DNA of 37,535 nt, taken from NCBI RefSeq assembly GCF_000269905.1, contig NZ_AKIF01000008.1, positions 1-37,535 on the forward strand. The letters run 5' to 3'. The notes beneath the pieces were generated by a model. The model was given only the letters and a program-made list of their open reading frames with translations. It made no database searches and was not told the origin of the DNA. Shown here in pieces: positions 15,321-24,216 of the stretch. Within the stretch, counting starts at the first letter, position 1. Each line of letters opens with the position of its first letter. A program made the position numbers and the translations under genes. This DNA comes from Alkalibacillus haloalkaliphilus C5. Its GTDB lineage: Bacteria > Bacillota > Bacilli > Bacillales > Alkalibacillaceae.

Positions 15321-16496
15321 GTGAGAGAAGCAGTTATTGTATCAGGTGCAAGAACACCTGTTGGTAAAGCAAATAAAGGAACACTTGCTCATACACGTCC
15401 AGACGATTTAGCTGCATTAACAGTTAAAGAAACGTTAAAGCGTGCTAACAATTACGATGGCAATGTTGATGATGTCATTATTGGATGTGCCATGCCAGAA
15501 GCTGAGCAAGGTATGAATATGGCTAGACAAATTGCTGGATTAGCTGGATTAGACAATGATGTACCAGGCATTACAATTAACCGTTATTGCTCTTCTGGAC
15601 TACAAAGTATTGCCTATGCAGCAGAGCGTATTATGCTAGGCTATTCTGACACGATCATTGCCGGTGGAGCAGAGTCAATGTCGATGATTCCAATGGGCGG
15701 TAATGTGATTAAGCCAAACCCAACTTTAGTTGATGAAGCGCCAGAATATTATATGAGTATGGGTCATACAGCTGAAGAAGTCGCCAATCGTTACGGTGTT
15801 AGCCGTGAAGATCAAGACGCTTTTGCAGTTCGCAGTCACGAAAGAGCAGCAAAGGCTCTTGCTGAAGGAAAATTCGATGACGAAATTGTCCCATTTGAAG
15901 TGACAGATCGAACAATTGGACCAGATAACAAAGTTCAAGAGCGAACAGTAACACTTTCAAAAGACGAAGGTGTGCGTGAAGGTACGAGTATGGAAGGTTT
16001 AGCGAAGTTAAAGCCAGCTTTCAATGTGAAAGGTTCTGTTACAGCAGGTAACTCGTCACAAATGAGTGATGGTGCTGCATCTGTGTTAGTAATGGACCGT
16101 GAAAAAGCTGAAAAAGAAGGACTTCAGCCTATGGCTAAATTCCGCTCATTTACTGTTGCTGGTGTAGAACCAGAAGTAATGGGTGTCGGTCCAGTTGAAG
16201 CAATTCCTAAAGCTGTAGAGCTAGCTGGTCTTTCTTTAGACGACATTGGTTTATTTGAGCTAAATGAAGCATTCGCTTCTCAAGCTTTACAAGTTTGCCG
16301 TGAATTAAACTTAAATGAAGACATCGTTAACGTTAACGGTGGTGCAATCGCATTAGGTCACCCATTAGGTTGCACAGGTACTAAACTCACGTTATCGCTA
16401 ATCCATGAGATGAAACGCCGTGACGTGAAGTATGGTGTCGTTACGATGTGTATCGGTGGCGGTATGGGCGCTGCTGGAGTATTTGAATTACTATAA
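15321..16496 (+). CDS. fadA: Acetyl-CoA acyltransferase (3-ketoacyl-CoA thiolase) FadA
   Basis: A 391-residue thiolase that cleaves 3-ketoacyl-CoA with CoA in the last step of beta-oxidation. The catalytic triad is intact: Cys90 in NRYCSSG, His347 in [12 protein letters not shown] and Cys377 in [10 protein letters not shown]. The start is a GTG at 15321, 6 nt after GAGGAGG. It lies 30 bp downstream of fadN and 24 bp upstream of fadE, the order known for the B. subtilis fadNAE operon, and should share FadR control. Confidence 0.95.
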   Translation: MREAVIVSGARTPVGKANKGTLAHTRPDDLAALTVKETLKRANNYDGNVDDVIIGCAMPEAEQGMNMARQIAGLAGLDNDVPGITINRYCSSGLQSIAYAAERIMLGYSDTIIAGGAESMSMIPMGGNVIKPNPTLVDEAPEYYMSMGHTAEEVANRYGVSREDQDAFAVRSHERAAKALAEGKFDDEIVPFEVTDRTIGPDNKVQERTVTLSKDEGVREGTSMEGLAKLKPAFNVKGSVTAGNSSQMSDGAASVLVMDREKAEKEGLQPMAKFRSFTVAGVEPEVMGVGPVEAIPKAVELAGLSLDDIGLFELNEAFASQALQVCRELNLNEDIVNVNGGAIALGHPLGCTGTKLTLSLIHEMKRRDVKYGVVTMCIGGGMGAAGVFELL

Positions 16497-16520
16497 TTTA
16501 AGCATATAGGGGGAATTATA

Positions 16521-18299
16521 ATGATCGATGAAAAGTTATTAAAAGGTGGCTCATTCTTAGTTGAAGATGTAGATCCAGATGAGGTTTTAACACCTGAGGA
16601 TTTCAATGATGAACATAAAATGATTGCCAAGACGACTGAAGAATATATTAAAAACGACGTATGGCCAGTACTAGAAGACTTAGAAAATCATGAATTTGAT
16701 AAGTCAGTAACTCTTTTACAAAAAGCAGGTGAACTAGGTTTATTAGGGATTGACGTACCAGAAGAGTATGGTGGTTTGGAACTTGATAAGATCACGTCAT
16801 CATTAGTAACTGAGAAAATGTCACTTGCAGGTGGTTTCTCAATTACACACGGTGCGCACGTAGGGATTGGTTCACTTCCAATCGTATTTTTCGGTAACGA
16901 AGAACAAAAGCAAAAATATCTACCTTCTTTAGCAACGGGTGAAAAGATTGCAGCATACGCACTTACTGAGCCAGGTTCAGGTTCAGACGCATTAGGTGCT
17001 AAAACAACAGCAGTACTAAACGAAGAAGGTACACATTATGTGTTAAACGGTGAAAAGCAGTGGATCACAAACTCTGCATTTGCTGATGTTTTCGTTGTAT
17101 ACGCTAAAATTGATGGAGAGAAGTTCTCTGCATTTATCGTAGAGCGTGACTTCCCAGGCGTTTCAACTGGTCCTGAAGAGAAGAAGATGGGGATTAAGTC
17201 TTCCTCAACTCGTACGTTAGTACTTGAGGATGCCCAAGTTCCAGTTGAAAACGTATTAGGTGAAATTGGCCGAGGTCACGTGATCGCATTCAACATTTTA
17301 AACGTTGGTCGTTATAAGTTAGCGATCGGTGGTGTTGGTGGTGCTAAGCGTGCACTAGAATTAGCTGTTCAGTACGCAAATGAGCGTAAACAGTTCCAAA
17401 CACCGATTTCAAGCTTCTCATTAATTCAAGAGAAGTTAGCAAATATGGCGACACAGACGTATGCTAACGAAAGTGCGGTATACCGTACAGTAGGTTTATT
17501 TGAGTCACGTCTAGGCCAGCTCTCTAAAGAAGAGCTGAATGACGGTTCTGCTGTTGCAAAAGGTATTGCGGAGTATGCGATTGAGTGCTCAATGAACAAA
17601 TATACAGCAACTGAATTGCTAGACTACGTAGCGGATGAAGCGGTACAGATTCATGGTGGTTACGGCTTTATGGCAGAGTATGAAGTAGAGCGAATTTACC
17701 GTGATTCAAGAATTAATCGAATTTTCGAAGGTACAAACGAGATTAACCGCCTACTAGTACCAGGAACGTTCATGAAGAAAGCAATGAAAGGCGAGCTTCC
17801 ATTACTGGAAAAAGCAATGGGTCTACAAAATGAATTAATGGCTATGATGCCAGAAACACCTGGTGACGAAGCGTTAGAACAAGAGAAATACCTTGTAGGC
17901 AACGCTAAGAAAATTGGTCTACTATCAGCTGGTATTGCGGCTCAAAAATATCAAGAAAAGTTAGAGCAAGAACAAGAACTACTATCTAACATTGCAGACA
18001 TTGCAGCTGACGTTTATAACATGGAATCTGCTATTCTACGTACAGCTAAAGCTATTGCAAGAGATGGTGAAGAGAAGAGCAAGCAAAAGCTTCTTTACAC
18101 TCAAGTATTCGTAGAAGAGACGATGAACAAGATCGAAGCTCATGCGAAAGAAACGTTAATTGCAGTTGAAGAAGGCGATAACCTACGTATGATGCTATCA
18201 GCCCTTCGTAAGTTAACGCGTCGTGAGCACATTAATGTAATTGAGAAGAAGCGTGAAATCGCAAGCACGTTAATCGAAGAAGAAAAATATTTCGTATAA
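16521..18299 (+). CDS. fadE: Acyl-CoA dehydrogenase FadE (YusJ-type)
   Basis: A 592-residue FAD-dependent acyl-CoA dehydrogenase, first step of beta-oxidation. It is longer than the usual ~380 residues because of a C-terminal helical extension, as in YusJ and VLCAD-type enzymes. Signatures are [13 protein letters not shown] and the [22 protein letters not shown] ... FEGTNEI region near residues 375-405. The start ATG follows AGGGGGAAT. It is the last gene of the fad operon, with a strong terminator 15 bp downstream. Confidence 0.95.
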   Translation: MIDEKLLKGGSFLVEDVDPDEVLTPEDFNDEHKMIAKTTEEYIKNDVWPVLEDLENHEFDKSVTLLQKAGELGLLGIDVPEEYGGLELDKITSSLVTEKMSLAGGFSITHGAHVGIGSLPIVFFGNEEQKQKYLPSLATGEKIAAYALTEPGSGSDALGAKTTAVLNEEGTHYVLNGEKQWITNSAFADVFVVYAKIDGEKFSAFIVERDFPGVSTGPEEKKMGIKSSSTRTLVLEDAQVPVENVLGEIGRGHVIAFNILNVGRYKLAIGGVGGAKRALELAVQYANERKQFQTPISSFSLIQEKLANMATQTYANESAVYRTVGLFESRLGQLSKEELNDGSAVAKGIAEYAIECSMNKYTATELLDYVADEAVQIHGGYGFMAEYEVERIYRDSRINRIFEGTNEINRLLVPGTFMKKAMKGELPLLEKAMGLQNELMAMMPETPGDEALEQEKYLVGNAKKIGLLSAGIAAQKYQEKLEQEQELLSNIADIAADVYNMESAILRTAKAIARDGEEKSKQKLLYTQVFVEETMNKIEAHAKETLIAVEEGDNLRMMLSALRKLTRREHINVIEKKREIASTLIEEEKYFV

Positions 18300-18313
18300 T
18301 GTTTTAACCTTAC

Positions 18314-18349
18314 AAAAGCACTGACCACTAAATGGTTAGTGCTTTTGAT
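18314..18349 (+). terminator. Terminator of the fad operon
   Basis: AAAAGCACTGACC (18314-18326) pairs with GGTTAGTGCTTTT (18334-18346, one G-U pair) around a 7-nt loop. It lies 15 nt after the fadE stop. Confidence 0.88.
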
Positions 18350-18375
18350 TTGGTAGAAACTGTAATGTCAGCGTT

Positions 18376-18452
18376 TTTGTTGATATTCCGCCGAAAATGT
18401 CTATAATTCGGCGAAAATTAAAATATTCCGCCGATAAATGAATCAACAAGAC
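18376..18452. repeat. Short degenerate repeat island inside an inverted repeat
   Basis: Three units begin ATTCCGCCGA (18385), ATTCGGCGA (18406) and ATTCCGCCGA (18425), 21 and 19 bp apart. They are enclosed by TTGTTGAT and ATCAACAA. The island follows the fad terminator and has no coding potential. Spacing and the CGGCG/CGCCG words recall the 21-bp island at 5106-5197. Confidence 0.65.
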
Positions 18453-18515
18453 CTATGCTTATCAAGTGAGGGATCCAATCTCTTATGGTAAAATCACAAT
18501 GAGGAGGTGTCATAT

Positions 18516-18872
18516 ATGGCTTTAACCGTTTATCAGTACCCGAAGTGTGGAACGTGTCGCAAAGCTCTTAAATGGCTGGATGAAAATGAAGTATCATATG
18601 AATCTGTACATATTGTGGACAACCCACCTTCGAAAGAAACGTTAGAAGATCTTATTCAAAAGAGCGAATTACCTGTTAAGAAGTTTTTTAACACATCAGG
18701 AAAGAAGTATCGTGAATTAGGGTTGAAAGATAAGCTAAAAAGTATGCCTGAGTCAGAGCAAGTTGACTTACTCGCTTCTGATGGTATGTTAATTAAACGC
18801 CCGATCACAACAGATGGTGAACAAGTAACGGTAGGTTTTAAAGAAGAGCAATTTGACCAAACTTGGAAATAA
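18516..18872 (+). CDS. yusI: Spx/ArsC-family protein (YusI-like)
   Basis: A 118-residue thioredoxin-fold protein of the arsenate reductase/Spx family. The N terminus carries CGTC (Cys11, Cys14) in QYPKCGTCRKALKWL. Downstream features include VKKFFNTSGKKYRELGLKDKL and LIKRPIT, typical of the YffB/YusI branch. Enzymatic arsenate reduction is unlikely in this branch, and a redox or regulatory role is not proven. The ATG at 18516 follows GAGGAGGT; an earlier in-frame ATG is inside the ribosome binding site region. Its position between fadE and gcvH is as in B. subtilis. Confidence 0.85.
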   Translation: MALTVYQYPKCGTCRKALKWLDENEVSYESVHIVDNPPSKETLEDLIQKSELPVKKFFNTSGKKYRELGLKDKLKSMPESEQVDLLASDGMLIKRPITTDGEQVTVGFKEEQFDQTWK

Positions 18873-18949
18873 TAAACTAGAGGTAATGCATTAACGAGTT
18901 GTTTGTTGTATGATAAATATGTGATATCGATTTTAATGGAGGGTCAGAA

Positions 18950-19333
18950 ATGAGTTTACGAAAAGACTTACGTTATTCTGAAGAACACGAATGGGTAAAA
19001 GAAGAAGGAGAAAAACTACGTATCGGAATTACAGACTTCGCACAATCAGAGCTTGGCGATATCGTATTTGTTGAGTTACCAGAAGTAGGTGACGAGATTG
19101 AATTAGACGAACCATTTGGTAGCGTTGAATCTGTTAAAACAGTTTCAGAGCTTTATGCTCCTGTTACAGGTAAAGTAGTCGAAGTTAACGAAGAGCTAGA
19201 AGATAGCCCTGAATATGTAAATGAATCTCCTTATGAGCAAGCATGGATGATCGTTGTAGAACCAAGTGACAAGTCACAGCTTGACGACTTAATGGATGCT
19301 GATGCTTATAAAGAAATGACTGAAGACGAATAA
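18950..19333 (+). CDS. gcvH: Glycine cleavage system H protein
   Basis: A 127-residue lipoyl-carrier protein. The lipoylation site is Lys63 in [15 protein letters not shown], and the N terminus RYSEEHEWV and C-terminal AWMIVVEP are standard for GcvH. In Bacillaceae it also passes octanoyl/lipoyl groups from LipM to LipL, so it is needed for lipoate supply as well as glycine cleavage. It lies apart from gcvT/gcvP, as in B. subtilis. The Shine-Dalgarno is GGAGGG. Confidence 0.96.
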   Translation: MSLRKDLRYSEEHEWVKEEGEKLRIGITDFAQSELGDIVFVELPEVGDEIELDEPFGSVESVKTVSELYAPVTGKVVEVNEELEDSPEYVNESPYEQAWMIVVEPSDKSQLDDLMDADAYKEMTEDE

Positions 19334-19343
19334 TATATTGTAA

Positions 19344-19378
19344 GAAAGGCTGATTCCTGTAAAAGGATCAGTCTTTTT
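19344..19378 (+). terminator. Terminator after gcvH
   Basis: AAGGCTGATTCC and GGATCAGTCTTTTT form an imperfect hairpin (one bulge, one G-U pair) followed by Ts, 11 bp after the gcvH stop. Confidence 0.8.
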
Positions 19379-19451
19379 AATACTTATCATTAAACATAAT
19401 ATAATGATAATATGTATTGTTTTCACAGCAATGACAAGTAGGTGTGAAGCT

Positions 19452-19832
19452 ATGGAAGTAGAATCCTTACCACAAGTATTAATCGTTGAGGGTAAGCAAG
19501 ATCGAAAGAAAATCGAAAAAGTGTTGGCAAATAAAGAAGAGATTATTTGTACTTATGGCACGTTAAGTGCTTTTGCTTTAGATGAATTAATTGATGAATT
19601 TATGCTTTTTGACCGTGATGTATTTATTTTTACGGATACAGACGATCCAGGGAAACAGCTGCGTAAGTTATTGAATCAAGAACTTTCCCATGCTGAAAAC
19701 TTGTTCATTGACCCGAAATATCGTCAAGTTGAAGATACACCTGAGCACGTGTTAGCATCAATATTGCAATCAGCAAACTTTAACGTGAAGATAGACTATT
19801 TGAAAGGGTCAGAACGTGATGCAAGAAATTAA
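19452..19832 (+). CDS. yusF: Toprim-domain protein (YusF-like)
   Basis: A protein of about 126 residues consisting of one Toprim domain: the glutamate-bearing strand VLIVEGKQDRKKIEKVL and the DxD-type segment FIFTDTDDPGKQLRKLL, which together bind Mg2+. Small Toprim proteins of this type resemble RNase M5 and YusF; the substrate is unknown. Frames extend upstream to 19404, but the ATG at 19452 starts the domain neatly (MEVESLPQVLIVEG). Its end overlaps the start of the thioredoxin-like gene, so the two are translationally coupled. Confidence 0.82.
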   Translation: MEVESLPQVLIVEGKQDRKKIEKVLANKEEIICTYGTLSAFALDELIDEFMLFDRDVFIFTDTDDPGKQLRKLLNQELSHAENLFIDPKYRQVEDTPEHVLASILQSANFNVKIDYLKGSERDARN

Positions 19833-20136
19833 TCGAGAGCAAGCCCAGTTTATAATTCGCAAGAAAAGTTATCATATTTTATTTGTTAATAGTCCTTTTT
19901 GTGGTACGTGTAAAGTGGCGAAGAGGATGTTGACTTACATTGAGGAAACATTAGAGAAAGAAACGTTCTTTGAATTGAATGCCACATTGGCACCTGATTT
20001 TATGCAGCATTTCAATATTAAAAGTGTGCCTTGTTTAATCGTATTTAAAGAAGGTGAACCAGTGGACAGGCTTTATACATTTAATTCAGTTCCTTACTTA
20101 CTAAAAGAAATGGGTCCTTACTTAATCGAAAATTAG
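19819..20136 (+). CDS. yusE: Thioredoxin-like protein (YusE-like)
   Basis: A 105-residue thioredoxin-fold protein with a redox motif CGTC (Cys28, Cys31, in NSPFCGTCKVAKRML) and the cis-Pro segment IKSVPCLIVFKEGEP. An extra Cys precedes LIVF. It is likely a cytoplasmic thiol oxidoreductase. A GTG at 19816 and an ATG at 19819 are both possible; AAGGG (19804-19808) is 7 and 10 nt away. It overlaps the Toprim gene by 14 bp and ends at a bidirectional terminator. Confidence 0.85.
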   Translation: MQEINREQAQFIIRKKSYHILFVNSPFCGTCKVAKRMLTYIEETLEKETFFELNATLAPDFMQHFNIKSVPCLIVFKEGEPVDRLYTFNSVPYLLKEMGPYLIEN

Positions 20137-20180
20137 GCTCTGTTAAAGGTTTATTAGAACCTTCAACAGAGTCTTTTTTT
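20135..20180. terminator. Bidirectional terminator between thioredoxin-like and redoxin genes
   Basis: GGCTCTGTT and AACAGAGTC flank AAGGTT / AACCTT, giving a long hairpin with an A-rich side and a T7 side. It serves both converging genes. Confidence 0.88.
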
Positions 20181-20604
20181 AGCGAGTTGGGAAGTAATCT
20201 CCTACGATTTTTATAACTTCTACAAAATCATCCTTATCACCGAACTTACCTACAACATTACCTTCTAAATCAATAACTACAGTTGTTGGAACAGAGTCGC
20301 ATTCAAAGAGGTCATAAACCTCTGTACCACGGTCTTTTAAAGACGGTTGCGTTAAAAATTGATCTTGAAACTTTTCGGCTTCTCCTTCATCACGCTCACG
20401 CCCTGGCACGTTGATTGATAACATCTCAATATTATCGTTACGCATTGTTTTATAAAACTGTTCTTTTTTCGGCATATCTCTGGAACAGTCAGGACACCAA
20501 GATACCCAAAAAGTTAAAATAATCACTTTCTCTCCAATAACGTCCTCCAACTTAAATGATTCATCACGATCTAAATATGGTAGTTCGAATAATGGTGCTT
20601 TCAT
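20179..20604 (-). CDS. TlpA-like redoxin, cytoplasmic
   Basis: A 141-residue thioredoxin-fold protein of the AhpC/TSA-Redoxin group. The active site is WCPDC (Cys37, Cys40) and the cis-Pro strand is CDSVPTTVVIDLEGNVV with another Cys. No signal peptide or membrane anchor is visible, unlike ResA. An ATG at 20613 directly abuts AAAAAGG, so the ATG at 20604, 9 nt further, is preferred. It is monocistronic. A partner is not evident. Confidence 0.82.
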   Translation of the reverse strand: MKAPLFELPYLDRDESFKLEDVIGEKVIILTFWVSWCPDCSRDMPKKEQFYKTMRNDNIEMLSINVPGRERDEGEAEKFQDQFLTQPSLKDRGTEVYDLFECDSVPTTVVIDLEGNVVGKFGDKDDFVEVIKIVGDYFPTR

Positions 20605-20744
20605 GACTCTCATCCTTTTTTATGTTTTCTCTTAATTATAATTTAAACAAATATTAAAAGAAAAGGTTAATACTTTTTTTGAAAATTTAATTGACGAGTT
20701 CCATAACCTATGCTAACATACAATTTATCGAAAGTTGAATATAT

Positions 20745-20898
20745 GAATTCTTATCAAGAGTGGTGGAGGGAAAAGGCCCTTTGAAGCCCGGCAACCGTTA
20801 TGTTCTGCATAATAGGTGCTAATTCCTACAATGTTTACACATTGTAAGATAAGATTGAGATCTTTACTCTTTCTTGTTCTTACAAGAGAGTTTTTTTA
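20745..20898 (+). ncRNA. SAM-I (S-box) riboswitch, upstream copy, with terminator
   Basis: Conserved S-box core: TCTTATCAAGAG, GGTGGAGGGA, TGAAGCCCGGCAACC and AATAGGTGCTAATTCC. P1 is formed by TCTTATC (20749-20755) and GATAAGA (20848-20854). A terminator follows: ACTCT-TT-CTTGT (20866-20877) with ACAAGAGAGT (20882-20891) and a T7 run. It is the first of two tandem elements before metN. Confidence 0.95.
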
Positions 20899-20954
20899 TT
20901 TGTTAACACATTAGTCTAGTAACGTATAAAACTACTAAAATAATAAAATGTTAA

Positions 20955-21123
20955 TCTCTTATCAAGAGTGGTGGAGGGACTGGCCCGACGAAGCCCGGCA
21001 ACCGTTATGCTTTGCATAATAGGTGCTAATTCCTTCAAAGCAAATGCTTTGAAAGATAAGAGAACAAAAAGGTTAGCCATTTCTTAACCTCTCTGTTCTC
21101 TTATCGAGCAGAGAGGTTTTCTT
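20955..21123 (+). ncRNA. SAM-I (S-box) riboswitch, downstream copy, with terminator
   Basis: A second complete S-box aptamer with nearly the same core. P1 is TCTCTTATC (20955-20963) with GATAAGAGA (21055-21063). The terminator is AACCTCTCTG (21086-21095) with CAGAGAGGTT (21109-21118). The terminator loop contains GTTCTCTTATC (21095-21105), the exact complement of the P1 3' strand plus two bases, and so supplies the antiterminator. It lies about 60 bp before the metN start. Confidence 0.96.
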
Positions 21124-21183
21124 ATTTTGGGGGTAGAACTAAGACGACTAATATGTGAAGAGTCGTTCTAGGAGGGGAATAAT

Positions 21184-22208
21184 TTGATTTCAATAAAAAA
21201 CCTGTCCAAGGTATTTAAAACGAAAGACCAAACCGTAAATGCTGTAGATGATGTCTCAATCGATATTCCAAAAGGTGAAATATTCGGTGTCATCGGTTAT
21301 AGCGGAGCGGGTAAGAGTACGTTCATTCGTTTAATAAATCGTCTAGAAGATCCATCTGAAGGAGAAATCATTTTAGACGATCAAGATATTGCAGCATTAA
21401 AGAAAGAACCGTTACGTAAAAAACGACAAAAGATCGGTATGATTTTCCAACATTTCAACTTACTTTGGTCACGTACAGTATTTGAAAATATTGCATTCCC
21501 TTTAGAAATAGCTGGGGTGCAGAAAAATGACCGAGAAGAAAAGGTTCAAGAGTTAATTGAACTTGTCGGATTAAAAGGTCGGGAAAACTCTTATCCATCA
21601 CAATTAAGTGGTGGTCAAAAACAACGTGTTGGCATTGCTCGTGCATTAGCTAATGATCCAACAGTGTTGCTTTGTGATGAAGCAACATCAGCGTTAGACC
21701 CTGAGACAACTGATGATATTTTAGACTTATTAGTTTCAATCAATGAAAAGTTGAATTTAACGATCATTTTAATTACACACGAAATGCACGTTATTCAGAA
21801 AGTTTGTCATAGAGTTGCAGTTATGGAACAAGGTCAAGTCGTTGAGCAAGGTGAAGTGCTAAATGTCTTTGTTAAGCCACAATCTAAGACGACGAAACGA
21901 TTCGTGCAGCAATTAAGTCCGCTTGAGCATCAAATCGATCGTTTAGATGAATTTATAACTGATGATGAACAATCAGAAGTTGTTAAATTACACTTCATCG
22001 GCAACAATGCGAAGCGAGCGTTAATTAGTGAAGTATCAAAGCAACTAGATGTTGCGATCAATATATTACAAGGTTCGATTTCACCGACACAAGAAGGGGC
22101 TTATGGCACACTTTACGTTGAAATAAAAGGCGAGCGAACGTGATTGAAGAAGCGATTCAATATATTGAAGCTTCTGGTGTGGAAGTAGAGGTGTTAAAGC
22201 ATGTTTAA
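21184..22208 (+). pseudogene. metN: Methionine ABC transporter ATPase MetN, frameshifted near the C terminus
   Basis: ABC ATPase with Walker A GYSGAGKST, signature LSGGQKQR, Walker B LLCDEATSALD and a C-terminal ligand-sensing NIL/ACT-like domain. The start is TTG at 21184 behind AGGAGGGG. The open frame ends at 22143 (319 residues) after KGERT. With one base restored in CGAACGTGA (about 22135-22141) it continues VIEEAIQYIEASGVEVEVLKHV to TAA at 22208. That gives 341 residues, the length of B. subtilis MetN, and restores an 8-bp overlap with metP. The truncated version loses the last strand-helix-strand of the NIL domain, so the ATPase could still work but with altered methionine feedback. 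Confidence 0.9.
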
Positions 22209-22869
22209 TGACATATTTCCAAATGTGCAAATGGATCAAATGTGGGTTGCAACTTATGAAACGTTCTACATGACGATTATTTCTGTTATTGGCACATTTA
22301 TTTTAGGGATATTGTTAGGTTTGTTACTGTATTTAACAAATCGCGGGAACTTATGGCAAAACTCAATCATCAATTCAATTACAGCATCAGTAGTAAATGT
22401 TTTTCGTGCAATTCCGTTTATCATATTAATTTTATTATTATTCCCATTTACTGATTTCTTAGTGGGTACAATCCGCGGACCAAATGCCGCATTACCAGCA
22501 CTTATTATTGGTGCAGCACCATTTTACGCACGGCTTGTTGAAATTGCGTTAAAAGAAGTGGATAAAGGTGTCATCGAAGCGGCACAAGCAATGGGGGCTA
22601 AAGCCCATACGATCATTTTTAAAGTACTATTACCAGAATCGATGCCAGCGTTAATCTCTGGTATTACCGTTACAGCGATCGCGCTTATTAGCTATACCGC
22701 GATGGCTGGTGTAATAGGAGCTGGCGGTCTAGGTGACTTAGCTTATATGCAAGGCTTCCAAAGACGTAACTTTGATGTTGTATTTTTATGTACAATATTT
22801 ATCGTTGTTATTGTATTTATCTTTCAGTTTCTTGGAGATTGGTCTTCAAGAAAAGTCGATCACCGTTAA
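22201..22869 (+). CDS. metP: Methionine ABC transporter permease MetP (MetI)
   Basis: A 222-residue permease with five membrane helices and the BPD-type EAA loop (EAAQAMGAKAHTIIFKVLLPESMPALISG) that contacts MetN. It imports methionine together with MetN and MetQ. The ATG at 22201 is preceded by GAGGTG and overlaps the corrected metN end by 8 bp, the usual translational coupling in this operon. Confidence 0.95.
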   Translation: MFNDIFPNVQMDQMWVATYETFYMTIISVIGTFILGILLGLLLYLTNRGNLWQNSIINSITASVVNVFRAIPFIILILLLFPFTDFLVGTIRGPNAALPALIIGAAPFYARLVEIALKEVDKGVIEAAQAMGAKAHTIIFKVLLPESMPALISGITVTAIALISYTAMAGVIGAGGLGDLAYMQGFQRRNFDVVFLCTIFIVVIVFIFQFLGDWSSRKVDHR

Positions 22870-22935
22870 TAACAAGCTTGTGATAACACAAACTTGTCAT
22901 AATAATATATTTAAAATTTGAGGGGAGTTTTACAG

Positions 22936-23763
22936 ATGAAAAAATTATATTCAGCACTATTAGTAGCATTTCTAGCTGTTGTATTAGCAGCATGCGGAAC
23001 AGGGGAAGCAGAAGGAGGAGATGAAGGGCCAGTTGAAATTACAGTTGGTTCATCAAACGTACCTCACTCTGAAGTGCTAGAAGAGGCAAAGCCTTTATTA
23101 GAGGAAGAAGGAATTGAGTTAGAAATTGAAGTTTACCAAGATTATGTATTACCGAATGAAGACTTAGAGAACGGCACATTAGATGCGAACTACTTTCAGC
23201 ACATTCCTTATTTAGAGGATCAAATTGCTGAGGTAGGTTATGATTTTGTTCATCTTGGTGGAATCCATATAGAACCAATGGGTATTTATTCAAAAAATAT
23301 TACAGGCTTAGATGAAATTGAAGAAGGTACAGAAGTTATTATGAGTCGTTCGGTTGCTGACCATGGTCGTATTTTATCGTTACTACAGGAAAATGGTCTA
23401 GTCGAGCTTGACCCAGAGGTTGACCCAGTGGCTGCTGAAATTGATGATGTAGTAGAGAATCCTTATGGCTTAGAGTTTGACCCAAGTATTGAAGCAGGCT
23501 TATTACCTGAATTTTATGAGCGTGAAGAAGATGCACTTGTAGCAATTAATACTAACTATGCGATTGAAGCAGGACTTGTTCCAACTGAAGATGCAGTGAT
23601 TCTAGAAGGTTCCGAATCACCATATGTTAATGTTATTGCAACGCGTGCAGAAAATGAAGATTTAGAAGCGTTACACACACTAGTAGAAGTACTACGTTCA
23701 GAGGAAATTCAAACATTTATGGAAGAAGAGTATGAAGGTGCGATTGTACCTGTAAACGAATAA
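22936..23763 (+). CDS. metQ: Methionine-binding lipoprotein MetQ
   Basis: A 275-residue NlpA/MetQ-family lipoprotein. The signal peptide ends in lipobox LAAC (Cys20). Family segments are LPNEDLENGTLDANYFQHIPYLE, LGGIHIEPMGIYSKN and ALVAINTNYAIEAGL. It is strongly acidic. An in-frame TTG at 22918 lies upstream of the Shine-Dalgarno GGGGAG, so the ATG at 22936 is preferred. It is the third gene of the SAM-controlled operon. Confidence 0.95.
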   Translation: MKKLYSALLVAFLAVVLAACGTGEAEGGDEGPVEITVGSSNVPHSEVLEEAKPLLEEEGIELEIEVYQDYVLPNEDLENGTLDANYFQHIPYLEDQIAEVGYDFVHLGGIHIEPMGIYSKNITGLDEIEEGTEVIMSRSVADHGRILSLLQENGLVELDPEVDPVAAEIDDVVENPYGLEFDPSIEAGLLPEFYEREEDALVAINTNYAIEAGLVPTEDAVILEGSESPYVNVIATRAENEDLEALHTLVEVLRSEEIQTFMEEEYEGAIVPVNE

Positions 23764-23793
23764 TTTTCCAAATTTAGAGTATTTGCTAATAAA

Positions 23794-23871
23794 TTAGAGC
23801 TTCTTATATGTATTATGCAAAGAAAGGGTGTGAACATAATTGGATATGTTCACACCCTTCTTCAGCTCTAA
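23794..23871 (+). terminator. Terminator of metNPQ inside a wider inverted repeat
   Basis: AAGGGTGTGAACATA (23824-23838) and TATGTTCACACCCTT (23845-23859) form a perfect 15-bp stem. It is enclosed by TTAGAGCT (23794-23801) and AGCTCTAA (23864-23871), another perfect match. The inner hairpin has only a short T-rich tail, but it is the clear end of the operon. Confidence 0.8.
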
Positions 23872-23970
23872 TAATCTGTTTAAATAGCATTTTTAGAATA
23901 AACTTGTCACGTGTTATTCTTATAAATGTAAACAAAACGAAAGGATGATTTAGTCATTTTACAGATTGAC

Positions 23971-24141
23971 ATGAATTACACAAGTGATATGGAAAAAGCG
24001 ATGCAACAGTCTCATGGGATTGGGTACCAAGAGTATAGTCGAAAATTAGATTACAGATTGGCTGTTGAAAAACGCAGAGAGCAAGAATACCAAAAATCAC
24101 AAGTGATGGTTTCAGAAGTTGATCGGATGATTCACCGTTAA
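23971..24141 (+). CDS. Small hypothetical protein, 56 residues
   Basis: An ATG-initiated frame encoding a charged, probably helical peptide (MNYTSDMEKAMQQSHGIGYQ..., ending VDRMIHR). There is no membrane segment or Cys. AAAGGATGA lies about 25 nt upstream of the ATG, too far for that start, so a non-standard upstream start (ATT at about 23956) or leaderless initiation is possible. A strong terminator follows at 24217-24247, which supports a transcribed gene. I do not recognise the family. Confidence 0.45.
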   Translation: MNYTSDMEKAMQQSHGIGYQEYSRKLDYRLAVEKRREQEYQKSQVMVSEVDRMIHR

Positions 24142-24216
24142 AATAATATATGATAATTTTTCGAAAAAGTTAATTTAGTTGATACCAAAGTTTATTTATA
24201 GAAAAGACCTTTAGTG

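Noticed and set aside
19334-19403. yusG-like gene between gcvH and the Toprim gene
   Set aside because: The interval is about 115 bp to the Toprim start and holds a terminator and leader only.
22133-22145. TGA in metN as a selenocysteine codon
   Set aside because: The family-like continuation is in another frame, so this is a frameshift and not a recoded stop. MetN has no redox Cys there.
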